Origin: an uncultured Sphingomonadaceae bacterium
GTDB lineage: Bacteria; Pseudomonadota; Alphaproteobacteria; Sphingomonadales; Sphingomonadaceae
NCBI GenBank assembly: GCA_947493195.1
Contig: CANLQG010000011.1
Coordinates: forward strand, 1 to 59,079
Direction: 5' to 3'
DNA length: 59,079 nt
A model generated the notes under the pieces. It was not told the DNA's origin. It worked only from the letters and a program-made list of their open reading frames with translations, and made no database searches. Made by a program: the position numbers and the translations under genes. Of this stretch, positions 25,838 through 34,956 are shown piece after piece (the stretch's first letter is position 1; each line of letters begins with the position of its first letter).

Positions 25838-27250
25838 ATGCCTCAAACACTCACGCTTCATCCTGATCGCCTGCTGCCTGTCGATAGTAAAGTCCGCGAT
25901 ATCGCCCGTGTGCTGTACGCGCAGGTGAAGGGCCTGCCGATCATCAGTCCGCACGGCCATACGGACCCTTCGTGGTTCGCGCAGAATGAATGTTTCGGCA
26001 ATGCGGCAGAGCTTTTGCTGAAGCCCGATCACTACGTACTGCGCATGCTTTACTCGCAAGGCATCGCGATGGAAGACCTGGGCATCGCGCCCAAGGGCAC
26101 GGCCTCATCGGCCGACCCCCGAGATGCCTGGCGGTTGTTTGGCGAGAACTATTCCCTGTTTCGGGGTACACCTTCGCAAATCTGGTTGGACTGGGTCTTC
26201 GCCGAGGCTTTCGGCATCGACGTGGCGCTGTCAGGCGAAACGGCTGACCACTACTTCGATATGATAAATGCCAAGCTCGCGAGCGACGACTTCCGACCAC
26301 GCGCATTGTTCGACCGCTTCAATATCGAGGTGATAGCGACGACGGAGAACCCGCTCGACACGCTGGAGCACCACAAGACGATCAGCGAAAGCGGCTGGAA
26401 CGGCCGGGTAATCACCGCCTATCGCCCCGACCCGGTGGTCGACCCCGAGTTCGAGGGGTTCCTCGACAATCTCAAGCGGTTCTCCGACATAACCGGCGAG
26501 GATTGTCTGACGTGGCAGGGATATCTCGCCGCGCATCGCCAGCGCCGCGCGTTCTTCGCCGAAATGGGCGCCACCTCCACCGACCACGGTCATCCGACGC
26601 CCGCCACCGCAGACCTGTCGCCGGCCGACGCGGAGGCGCTGTTCACCCGTGTCACTTCCGGCGCTTGTTCGCCGCAGGATGCCGAACTCTTCCGCGCCCA
26701 GATGCTGACCGAGATGGCGGGCATGAGCCTGGAGGACGGGCTGGTCATGCAGATCCATCCCGGCAGCTTCCGCAACCACAATCCGCACCTGTTCGAACGC
26801 TTCGGCCGCGACATCGGGGCAGATATCCCGATGCGCACCGAATATGTCGAGAACCTGCGCCCGCTGCTGGCGAAGTACGGCAACGAGCGTGATCTCTCCA
26901 TCATCCTCTTCACGCTGGACGAGACGGTCTATTCACGCGAACTCGCGCCGCTGGCCGGGCACTATCCGGTGCTCAAGCTGGGCCCGGCGTGGTGGTTCCA
27001 CGACAGCCCCGAGGGGATGCGCCGCTTCCGCCGGATGACCACGGAAACCGCGGGGTTCTACAATACCGTGGGCTTCAACGACGACACCCGCGCTTTCCTC
27101 TCCATCCCCGCAAGGCACGACCTGGCTCGCCGGATCGACTGCGGTTACCTCGCCGAACTGGTGGCAGAACACCGCCTTACAGAAGAGCAGGCGGCGGATA
27201 TTGCCGCCGATCTCGCGTACAACCTGGCGAAGGAGGCTTACAAACTGTGA
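25838..27250 (+). CDS. uxaC: Uronate (glucuronate/galacturonate) isomerase UxaC
   Basis: Converts D-glucuronate to D-fructuronate or D-galacturonate to D-tagaturonate. The 470-residue protein has the metal-binding ISPHGHTDPSWFA near residue 38, FNIEVIATTENPLDTLEHH near 167, VITAYRPDPVVDP and the late GPAWWFHDSPEGMRRFRR near 390, all typical of the family. The ATG at 25838 follows a GAGA stretch. It is divergent from manD and overlaps uxuB by four bases (GTGA). Confidence 0.94.
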   Translation: MPQTLTLHPDRLLPVDSKVRDIARVLYAQVKGLPIISPHGHTDPSWFAQNECFGNAAELLLKPDHYVLRMLYSQGIAMEDLGIAPKGTASSADPRDAWRLFGENYSLFRGTPSQIWLDWVFAEAFGIDVALSGETADHYFDMINAKLASDDFRPRALFDRFNIEVIATTENPLDTLEHHKTISESGWNGRVITAYRPDPVVDPEFEGFLDNLKRFSDITGEDCLTWQGYLAAHRQRRAFFAEMGATSTDHGHPTPATADLSPADAEALFTRVTSGACSPQDAELFRAQMLTEMAGMSLEDGLVMQIHPGSFRNHNPHLFERFGRDIGADIPMRTEYVENLRPLLAKYGNERDLSIILFTLDETVYSRELAPLAGHYPVLKLGPAWWFHDSPEGMRRFRRMTTETAGFYNTVGFNDDTRAFLSIPARHDLARRIDCGYLAELVAEHRLTEEQAADIAADLAYNLAKEAYKL

Positions 27251-28611
27251 GGCTTTCTCCCGACACCCTCGACCGGCTGCCGGATGCGGTTGCGCGGCCC
27301 GGTTACGAGCGCGATGAAACTGCCATCGGCATCGTCCATTTTGGTATCGGCGCGTTCCATCGCGCGCACCAGGCCTGGTATACCGATGCCTGTCTGAATG
27401 CAGGCGAAGGCGGTTGGGCGATTTGCGGCGTCTCCATGCGCTCCGCTACCGTGGCAGGGCAACTAAACCCGCAATCCGGGCTCTATACGCTGACACAGCG
27501 CAGCGGAGAGAGTGCCGAGACGCGTGTGATCGGCGCGGTGCGCGAGGTGCTGGTGGCTGGTGCGGACCGGGACGCGATCGTCGCGCGGCTCGCTTCGCCC
27601 GACTGCCACATCGCCAGCTTCACCATCACCGAAAAGGGCTATTGCAGGCAAGCCACCGGATCGCTTGATTTCGAACGCGCCGGCGAAGGCTTCTACCCGT
27701 TGCTGGCAGAAGCGCTGGCGCAGCGTGCGGAGGCTGGCTTGCACGGGCTTACGTTGCTGTCCTGCGACAACCTGTCAGGCAATGGACAGATTCTGGGTGA
27801 ACTGGTGCGAGCGTGGATAGAACGGACTGACGCTCAACTCGCGGAATGGTTCGGCAACGAATGCAACACGCCGGATACCATGGTGGACAGGATTGTGCCC
27901 GCCAGCACTGGGGCCGACCTGGACAGACTGGAAGCTGCGCTCGGCATGCGCGACGAGGGGGCGATCTTCACCGAACCCTTCAGCCAGTGGGTGATCGAAG
28001 ACGGCTTTGCCGGACCGCGTCCCTCGTGGGAGAACCACGGCGCGCAGATCGTGGCCGATGTCACCCCTTACGAGACCGCAAAGCTGCGCATGCTGAACGG
28101 CGCCCATTCGCTGCTTGCCTATTGCGGGCTGGATGCAGGCCACACCTATGTGCACGAAGCGATTGCGGATCCCGAATTGCGCGCGCTGACTGACAAGCTG
28201 ATGCGCGAGGAAGCCGCGCCGACGATTACGGCAGGCGCTGACCAGGACCTGTCGGTATATGCCGATGCGCTGGTCGCCCGTTTCGCCAATCCGGCGCTGA
28301 ACCACCAGCTAATCCAGATCGCCATGGACGGCAGTCAGAAAATTCCCCAGCGGTGGCTGGAAACACTCGCTGCACACCAGCGGGATGCGCAGCAATGCCC
28401 CGCGATCCTGACGGCCCTCGCCGCCTGGCTGCGCCATATTCGCGGCGACAGCCGGAAGGTTGAAGACCCTTTGGCGCAGGAGTTGGCAGCCGCCTGGAAA
28501 AGTGCCGGTACGGGAGGCATCGTGGAGGCCATATTCGGGACTGGCGGTCTGCTTGCATCGCGCTGGCAACCTACGCCATCCGACCGCGCTTTCGTAACTG
28601 CCCTCCTCTGA
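27247..28611 (+). CDS. uxuB: Fructuronate reductase / mannitol dehydrogenase family UxuB
   Basis: NADH-dependent reduction of D-fructuronate to D-mannonate. The 454-residue protein starts at a GTG overlapping the uxaC stop and has the dinucleotide region IVHFGIGAFHRAHQAWYTD near residue 24, SCDNLSGNGQIL near 178, IVPAST near 216 and the catalytic KLRMLNGAHSLLAYCG near 279 (K, N and H of the polyol-specific long-chain dehydrogenases). Together with UxaC and ManD it covers glucuronate to 2-keto-3-deoxygluconate. Confidence 0.92.
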   Translation: MRLSPDTLDRLPDAVARPGYERDETAIGIVHFGIGAFHRAHQAWYTDACLNAGEGGWAICGVSMRSATVAGQLNPQSGLYTLTQRSGESAETRVIGAVREVLVAGADRDAIVARLASPDCHIASFTITEKGYCRQATGSLDFERAGEGFYPLLAEALAQRAEAGLHGLTLLSCDNLSGNGQILGELVRAWIERTDAQLAEWFGNECNTPDTMVDRIVPASTGADLDRLEAALGMRDEGAIFTEPFSQWVIEDGFAGPRPSWENHGAQIVADVTPYETAKLRMLNGAHSLLAYCGLDAGHTYVHEAIADPELRALTDKLMREEAAPTITAGADQDLSVYADALVARFANPALNHQLIQIAMDGSQKIPQRWLETLAAHQRDAQQCPAILTALAAWLRHIRGDSRKVEDPLAQELAAAWKSAGTGGIVEAIFGTGGLLASRWQPTPSDRAFVTALL

Positions 28612-28881
28612 CATGAGCCTCATCAACTGCAGATCGCCTGGAGGTGACGATACTCTGGCACCAACCCCCAGCGGTGGCCTGATAGTGTCTGCGAGCGCCT
28701 GAACATTCTCGGCGGGGCGGAATGGCATCGCTCGCAGCCTTGGGATCGACACGGATCAAGGCAAGCTTGAGATGCCCGCCCCACCTTTTCAGGTCGGACG
28801 AGAATCGCGCCTCCCTCGGCTCGCAAGCCTTTCGCGATTCATCATATTGGGAGCGGCCACTTGTGCTGCTATGGGCCCGCC

Positions 28882-30753
28882 ATGCTTACGATCGACGGTA
28901 TCACTGTGCGGCTTGGAGGCCGGCCCATTCTCGAACGCGCCAGTGCGTCGATTCCGCAAGGCGCGCGGGTCGGGCTGATTGGCCGCAACGGGGCTGGCAA
29001 ATCCACCCTGATGAAAACCCTTATCGGCGAGATCGAACCAGACGACGGGCAGATCGGCAAATCGTCGAAGTCGCGCATCGGTTATATCGCGCAGGAAGCG
29101 CCCGATGGCGCGATCACGCCGGAGGAAGCCGTACTCGCCGCAGATGTTGAACGGGCGGCCCTGCTTGAGGAGGCAGAAACCTGCACCGATATGGACCGGC
29201 TTGGCGAAGTGCACGAGCGGCTGCTGGCCATCGATGCCTACACGGCACCGGCGCGTGCGGCCAAGATCCTGAACGGCCTCGGTTTTGACGAGGAGATGCA
29301 GCGCCGCCCCCTCTCCAGTTTCTCCGGAGGCTGGAAAATGCGCGTGGCGCTGGGCGCGCTGCTGTTTTCGGAGCCGGATGTGCTCCTGCTCGACGAACCT
29401 TCGAACCACCTCGATCTCGAGGCGACCTTGTGGCTCGAAAATTTCCTCAGGTCCTATCCCGCGACGCTGCTTGTCATCAGTCACGAGCGCGACCTGCTGA
29501 ACAACGTGGTCGATCACATCCTGCACCTGCAGGGCGGCAAGTTGACGCTCTACTCGGGCGGCTACGACGCCTTTGAAAAGCAACGTGCCGAACGCGCGGC
29601 GCAACTGGAATCGGCGAAGGCAGCACAGGATGCGCAGCGGGCGCGCCTGCAGGACTATGTGGCGCGCAACAGCGCCCGCGCTTCCACCGCCAAGCAGGCG
29701 CAGGCCCGTGCAAAGATGCTGGCCAAGATGCACCCGATCGTTGCGCTGATGGAAGACCCGTCGCTGTCCTTCGACTTCCCCTCGCCCGGAGAATTGCGCT
29801 CACCCATGATCACGCTGGATGGAGCTGCCGTGGCCTATGGCGAGGCACCGCCGATCCTCCAGCATCTGAACATGCGGATCGACTCGGACGACCGGATCGC
29901 GCTGCTCGGCCGCAACGGCAACGGCAAGACCACGCTTGCCCGCCTGCTATCCTCGCAGCTGAAGCCCGTCCAAGGGGAACTGTCTGCTCCCGGCAAGCTG
30001 AAGGTCGGGTACTTTACGCAGTACCAGGTGGAAGAACTGGAGAGCAACACGACGCCGCTTGAACTGATGACGCGGGCCATGGATGGCATGGCGCCGGGCG
30101 CGGTGAGAGCGCAATTGGGCCGGTTTGGCTTCTCCGGTCCGCGCGCCACGCAGAAGGTGGAGAAACTCTCCGGCGGGGAGCGCGCCCGGCTCGCGCTCGC
30201 TCTCATCACCCGCGATGCGCCACACCTGTTGATCCTGGACGAACCGACCAACCACCTCGATGTGGATGCGCGCGAAGCATTGGTGCAGGCGCTGAACGAT
30301 TTTGCTGGGGCCGTCATCCTGATCAGCCATGATCGCCACATGGTGGAGCTGACGGCGGATCGGCTGGTGCTGGTCGATAGCGGCACGGCGAAAGAATATG
30401 CGGGCAGCATGGACGATTACATAGACTTCGTTCTGGGTCGCAACCAACCAAAGAAGCAGCCTTCCTCCGGCACGCCCAAGGTGAAGCCTTCCGACCGCGC
30501 GAAAGCAAAGGAACGGGCACGCTACCTCAAGTCCAAACTGGCGTCGGCAGAAAAGGCCATGGCTAAGCTTGAAGCCAGCCTGACCGAAATCGACAGGGCC
30601 ATCGGCGAGCCTGCGTCTGCCCCCGCCCATCTGGCCGACATCGCCATGAGCGATCTGCTCGTCCGGCGTTCGCAAGTCAGTGACGACCTGACACAGGCCG
30701 AGGCGGACTGGCTGGCCTTGGGCGAAGATCTGGAGAAACTCGAGAAGGCGTAA
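28882..30753 (+). CDS. ABC-F family ATP-binding protein
   Basis: A 623-residue soluble protein with two ABC ATPase domains and no membrane segment. Domain 1 has GRNGAGKSTL (about 33-42), SFSGGWKMRVAL and LLLDEPSNHLDLEAT; domain 2 has GRNGNGKTTLARLL near 345, LSGGERARLAL and LILDEPTNHLDVDA. A charged linker lies between them and a coiled-coil tail (KAKERARYLKSKLASAEKAMAK) follows from about 535. This is the layout of the YheS/Uup branch of translation-associated ABC-F proteins. Start at ATG 28882 (MLTIDGIT). The 270 bases upstream hold no gene I can see. Confidence 0.9.
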   Translation: MLTIDGITVRLGGRPILERASASIPQGARVGLIGRNGAGKSTLMKTLIGEIEPDDGQIGKSSKSRIGYIAQEAPDGAITPEEAVLAADVERAALLEEAETCTDMDRLGEVHERLLAIDAYTAPARAAKILNGLGFDEEMQRRPLSSFSGGWKMRVALGALLFSEPDVLLLDEPSNHLDLEATLWLENFLRSYPATLLVISHERDLLNNVVDHILHLQGGKLTLYSGGYDAFEKQRAERAAQLESAKAAQDAQRARLQDYVARNSARASTAKQAQARAKMLAKMHPIVALMEDPSLSFDFPSPGELRSPMITLDGAAVAYGEAPPILQHLNMRIDSDDRIALLGRNGNGKTTLARLLSSQLKPVQGELSAPGKLKVGYFTQYQVEELESNTTPLELMTRAMDGMAPGAVRAQLGRFGFSGPRATQKVEKLSGGERARLALALITRDAPHLLILDEPTNHLDVDAREALVQALNDFAGAVILISHDRHMVELTADRLVLVDSGTAKEYAGSMDDYIDFVLGRNQPKKQPSSGTPKVKPSDRAKAKERARYLKSKLASAEKAMAKLEASLTEIDRAIGEPASAPAHLADIAMSDLLVRRSQVSDDLTQAEADWLALGEDLEKLEKA

Positions 30754-30904
30754 ATTACCCCACCCTGCGCTGACGGCGTGGAAAAGTGTTGCGCAAAAGC
30801 CGCAAAAAAATACTCCGAGCGGCACGCGTGAAAGGTATCCCTTGTAACTTCGGGGGTCCGCTTTACCCAGAAGCACTTGGAAACAATCATATTTGGGGTC
30901 TTTA

Positions 30905-33900
30905 ATGCGGCACAGCAGTTTGAATTCGCACCGTCGTTCAGTTTTGAGCGCTGGTGCCGGTCTTGCAGCCATCGCGCTTTCCACGGGCGCTTACGCGCAG
31001 GATACGCAGAATGAAGAAGAGGAGACAGTAGCCGTCCCGACCGACGATGCTGCCCCAGCCGAAACAATCGTCGTCACCGGCTCGCGCATTGGCTCTGTCA
31101 CGCCATTCAACAGCCCCGACCCCATCTCTATCGTCAGCCCCGAGATTGCCCGCCGCGAAGGCAAGCTCGACCTTGCCAGCGCGCTGCAGAGCTCGCCCGT
31201 CGCTGCCGGCTCGACGCAGATTACTGCCGCCCTGTCGTCCAACTTCGTGACCAATGGTGGTCCGGGTGCGCAGACAATCGACCTTCGTGGTCTTGGCCCG
31301 AACCGTACACTGGTGCTGCTCAACGGTCGCCGTGCCGGCCCCGCCGGTACGCGCGGCGGCGTGTCGTCCTTCGACCTCAACGTCCTTCCGCTCTCGATCG
31401 TCAATGACATCCAGATCCTGAAGACCGGCGCCTCGTCAATCTACGGTTCCGATGCCATCGCAGGGGTTGTGAACATTTTCACCGGCAACCGCGAGGAGGG
31501 CCTCTCGCTGGACTTCAACGTCTCGCTGCCCTTCGACGCTGGCGGCGAAGAATATCGTGGCAGCATCGCCTACACGAAGAACTTCGACCGTGGTCACATC
31601 ACCGTCGCCGGCGACTATTCGCACACCAACGAACTGGCTCGCGGCGATCGCGATTACCTGGCTTGCCCGGAATCGTACATCTTCGACGAAAACGGCAACC
31701 GCGCCGACCTGGTCGATCCGCGCACGGGCCAGTTCATGTGCGACGATCTGCGCTGGGGCCATATCTGGACCTACAACCTGATCGACAACCTCCGGCTTGA
31801 TGGTCCGGATGGACCGAACACCGGCATCCAGACTTCGCCCAACGGCAGCACCGTGCTGTTGCAATACCAGTACGGCAGCGGCGTGGCTGCGGGCAACCTT
31901 GGCATTCCTGCCTATGGTGCCCCGGCATACGAAGGCGATTTCAGCGCGCCGGAAGGCTTCTACCCCACCGGTTACAATGCTGAAAGCATGGCAGTGCAGA
32001 ACGCCTACCACCCGTTCGTTGCCGAACAGACGCTGATTCCGGAAACCGACCTTTATACTGCCTATGCGGAAGGAGCTTACGAATTCTCCGACGCGGTCGA
32101 ACTGTTCGGCGAGTTCCTGTTCAACCGCCGCGAAACCTACCAGAATGGCTGGCGCCAGTTCTGGAACTTCGGCTACACCGGGGATCTCTACGGCACCGGG
32201 CCGGGTAATGCAGACAACTTCTGGGGCGAAGGGTTCGAAGGGGTGAACTACCTCAGCCCCACCGCCATCACGAACCAGTCCGACAACAGCCAGACGGTCG
32301 ATTACTATCGCGGCGTCGGCGGCCTTCGCGGCCTGCTTTCTGCCGCGGGGAACTGGCAGTACGACGCCTATGTCCAGTACAGCCGGAGCGACGGTCGCTA
32401 TCGTTCGCAGCAGATTCTGCAGGACGCCTATGACACGGGCTATTTCCAGACCAGTTCCTGCGTGGGCACCGTTACGCCCATTTCGGGCCGCAACTGCATC
32501 GACATCCCGTGGGCGGATCCCGAATTCCTGCGCGGCAACCTGACCTCGGAACAGATCGGCTTCCTGTTCGACTGGGAAGAAGGTCGTACGGTCTACACCC
32601 AGCTGACCGGCGAAGTCGTCGTCTCGGGCGAGCTCTTCGAACTTCCCGGCGGACCGGTTGGTCTTGCTGCCGGTGTCACGGCCCGTCGCGACAAGATCAA
32701 CGACACGCCGGGTGAAATCACTCTGGCCGGTAACGCCTGGGGCTCAAGCTCGGGCGGTATCACGGCGGGCAAGAGCGTGACGACCGAAGCTTTCGGCGAG
32801 CTCAGCGTTCCGATCCTCGCCGATCGTCCGTTCTTCGAAAACCTTACCCTGTCGCTGGCTGGCCGCCTCACCAATGTTACGGCAACGCGCCGTTCCGATG
32901 GTGTGGAAGACGAAGACAATGGCAACTTCACCTACAAGATCGGCCTCAACTGGGCTCTGACCGACTGGCTTCGCTTCCGTGGCAGCTACGGCACCTCGTT
33001 CCGCGCGCCTGCGCTGTTCGAGCAGTTCCTTGCCGACGAGACCAGCTTCGTGAACCAGCGCAACGATCCGTGCATCAACTACGGTGCCGGCGTGGAAAAC
33101 GGCACGACATCCGAGCGCGTGGCTGCAAACTGCGCTGCAGACGGCATTCCGGCTGACTACCAGGGCGGCGGTATCACAGCGACTTCGTTTGCCTCGGGTG
33201 GTCTTGGCATTCTCGAGGCCGAAACCTCGAAGGCCACGACGGTCGGCATGGTCCTGACGCCCAACTTCGCCTTCCTTCCGGATACCGATTTCAGCTTCGC
33301 CGTCGACTATTTCGAAATCGAGGTGAATGGCGAAATCTCGCAGCTGGGCGCTTCGAACATTCTCTTCGGATGCTACGATTCGGAGGATTTCGCCAACGAA
33401 CCGCTGTGTGACCAGTTCACACGTGGCCAGAACGAGACGGCGATCTATCAGATCGACGAAATCTACGACCAGTTCATCAACATCGCGAGCCAGCAGAACT
33501 CGGGGATCGATTTCTCCGCGAACGTGGCTCACGATCTTGGTGGAGCAGGCCTTGTAACGCTGCGCGCCGAAGCAACCCGCCAGATCGACAGGGATTTCCA
33601 GCTCCTTCCCACCTCGCCGGTGGATTCGAGCAACGGGGAATCGGGCTCGCCCAAGTGGGTCGCCGACTTCCGTGCCAGCTACTCGCACCCCTCGGGTCTC
33701 TCGGTCTTCTATGGCGTGAACCTGATCGGAGCGACATCTGACCAGGATGATTTCGAAGATCGTTACGGCGACCCGTGCCTGAATTCGTTCAACAGCCAGG
33801 GCACGTCCGACCCGAGCGACGATCTGCCGATCTACGGAACCTATTGTCCCGACCTGACCGCCAGCACGACGTTCTACCACAACTTCTCGGTGAGCAAGGA

Positions 33901-34078
33901 ACTGCTCAATGGCCGCGCCGAACTCACGGCCGGTGTGAGCAATATCTTCAACACCCGTCCGCCGCGTGTTTCGGTGCGCAATGGCGGCCAGATTTCGATG
34001 CTTGGTCCGGTCGTGGCGGCGTCGCAGTATCCCTTCGTGGGACGCCGCGCCTTCGTCAACGTATCGCTCGATTTCTAA
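30905..34078 (+). CDS. TonB-dependent outer membrane receptor
   Basis: A 1057-residue receptor with a signal peptide (residues 1 to about 35, ending STGAYAQ), an acidic linker, a TonB-box-like ETIVVTGSRI stretch, a plug domain with TIDLRGLGPNRTLVLLNGRR and LNVLPLSIVNDIQILKTGASSIYGSDAIAGVVNI, and a large barrel that ends in FVNVSLDF with the C-terminal Phe. This subclass is abundant in sphingomonads and its ligands are mostly unknown. The gene stands alone upstream of two sulfotransferase genes, separated from them by a strong terminator-like hairpin. Confidence 0.94.
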   Translation: MRHSSLNSHRRSVLSAGAGLAAIALSTGAYAQDTQNEEEETVAVPTDDAAPAETIVVTGSRIGSVTPFNSPDPISIVSPEIARREGKLDLASALQSSPVAAGSTQITAALSSNFVTNGGPGAQTIDLRGLGPNRTLVLLNGRRAGPAGTRGGVSSFDLNVLPLSIVNDIQILKTGASSIYGSDAIAGVVNIFTGNREEGLSLDFNVSLPFDAGGEEYRGSIAYTKNFDRGHITVAGDYSHTNELARGDRDYLACPESYIFDENGNRADLVDPRTGQFMCDDLRWGHIWTYNLIDNLRLDGPDGPNTGIQTSPNGSTVLLQYQYGSGVAAGNLGIPAYGAPAYEGDFSAPEGFYPTGYNAESMAVQNAYHPFVAEQTLIPETDLYTAYAEGAYEFSDAVELFGEFLFNRRETYQNGWRQFWNFGYTGDLYGTGPGNADNFWGEGFEGVNYLSPTAITNQSDNSQTVDYYRGVGGLRGLLSAAGNWQYDAYVQYSRSDGRYRSQQILQDAYDTGYFQTSSCVGTVTPISGRNCIDIPWADPEFLRGNLTSEQIGFLFDWEEGRTVYTQLTGEVVVSGELFELPGGPVGLAAGVTARRDKINDTPGEITLAGNAWGSSSGGITAGKSVTTEAFGELSVPILADRPFFENLTLSLAGRLTNVTATRRSDGVEDEDNGNFTYKIGLNWALTDWLRFRGSYGTSFRAPALFEQFLADETSFVNQRNDPCINYGAGVENGTTSERVAANCAADGIPADYQGGGITATSFASGGLGILEAETSKATTVGMVLTPNFAFLPDTDFSFAVDYFEIEVNGEISQLGASNILFGCYDSEDFANEPLCDQFTRGQNETAIYQIDEIYDQFINIASQQNSGIDFSANVAHDLGGAGLVTLRAEATRQIDRDFQLLPTSPVDSSNGESGSPKWVADFRASYSHPSGLSVFYGVNLIGATSDQDDFEDRYGDPCLNSFNSQGTSDPSDDLPIYGTYCPDLTASTTFYHNFSVSKELLNGRAELTAGVSNIFNTRPPRVSVRNGGQISMLGPVVAASQYPFVGRRAFVNVSLDF

Positions 34079-34116
34079 GGTCGACAGACACGGGCGGGCA
34101 ACCGTTCGAAACGAGA

Positions 34117-34143
34117 GGGCGGCATGGCAACATGCCGCCCTTT
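34117..34143 (+). terminator. Rho-independent terminator-like hairpin after the TonB receptor gene
   Basis: A perfect 10-bp stem (GGGCGGCATG / CATGCCGCCC) with loop GCAA lies 38 bases after the receptor stop and is followed by TTTCTGTT. The T run is short, so termination may be partial. Confidence 0.7.
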
Positions 34144-34170
34144 CTGTTAGGCCGCCGGGAAGGAGCGGAC

Positions 34171-34956
34171 ATGCCGGAAATCTTAGTTCAACGTGACAAT
34201 TTGGACGAGGTCGCAGAGCGCTTCGACCGCAAGCCTCTCGAGCAAGGGGTTTTTCTCAACTCCCTTCCCAAGAGCGGAAGCCATCTGCTGCGTAACATCC
34301 TGCGCATGTTCGTGCCTACCGACCAGACCTACACGGCGGATTTCATCCAGTGGGGCAACCTGCAGGCCCATCGCAGCGCCTTCGATCCGGCCTCCCCGAA
34401 ACTGAGTTGGGGACACCTGTTCTTCGCCGATGCCTCACTGATCGAAACCGCCAACGTCCACAGGATCCTGCTCTACCGTGATCCATACGACTGGGTCATT
34501 GCCCGGGCCCGCTTCATCCTTTCGGAGCAATTCCGGGGCAATGTCGATCATTTGCGAACCGGCGTTCTTTCAAGCGACGAATTGCTGACGATGATGATCT
34601 TCGGCCTTCCACAAAAGCTCCCTTCGCTCAACGACATATACGAACTCAACGCGGCCGCCTGGCTCGGCGCGCGGTGCCATGTCGTGAAGTATGAACAGCT
34701 CGTTGCATACGTGCAGGATACTGCCAGCAGTGGCGCGGCAGAGTTCTTCAACGAATTGCTTGGTGCCTGCGGTATCGCCACCCCGGAAGACTGGGCCGAA
34801 CGTGTGAAGGCCGGCTCCGCGCGGGGCGAAAGCGCCACAGCGCGCGAGAACCTGACAGGCGTTACTATCGACTTGCCCGAGACTCTGCCCGAGAAGCACC
34901 GGGCACTGGTGGATTATCAGGCGCCCGGCCTGCGCAAGCTGCTGGGTTACAACTGA
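34171..34956 (+). CDS. Sulfotransferase domain protein
   Basis: A 261-residue protein with the PAPS-binding loop FLNSLPKSGSHLLRNIL at residues 28-44 and the 3'-phosphate region RILLYRDPYDWVIARARFI near 105. It therefore looks like a sulfotransferase acting on a biomolecule in the cytoplasm. The ATG at 34171 has GGAAGGAG upstream. Its stop overlaps the start of the TPR sulfotransferase by one base (TGATG). The acceptor is unknown. Confidence 0.85.
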   Translation: MPEILVQRDNLDEVAERFDRKPLEQGVFLNSLPKSGSHLLRNILRMFVPTDQTYTADFIQWGNLQAHRSAFDPASPKLSWGHLFFADASLIETANVHRILLYRDPYDWVIARARFILSEQFRGNVDHLRTGVLSSDELLTMMIFGLPQKLPSLNDIYELNAAAWLGARCHVVKYEQLVAYVQDTASSGAAEFFNELLGACGIATPEDWAERVKAGSARGESATARENLTGVTIDLPETLPEKHRALVDYQAPGLRKLLGYN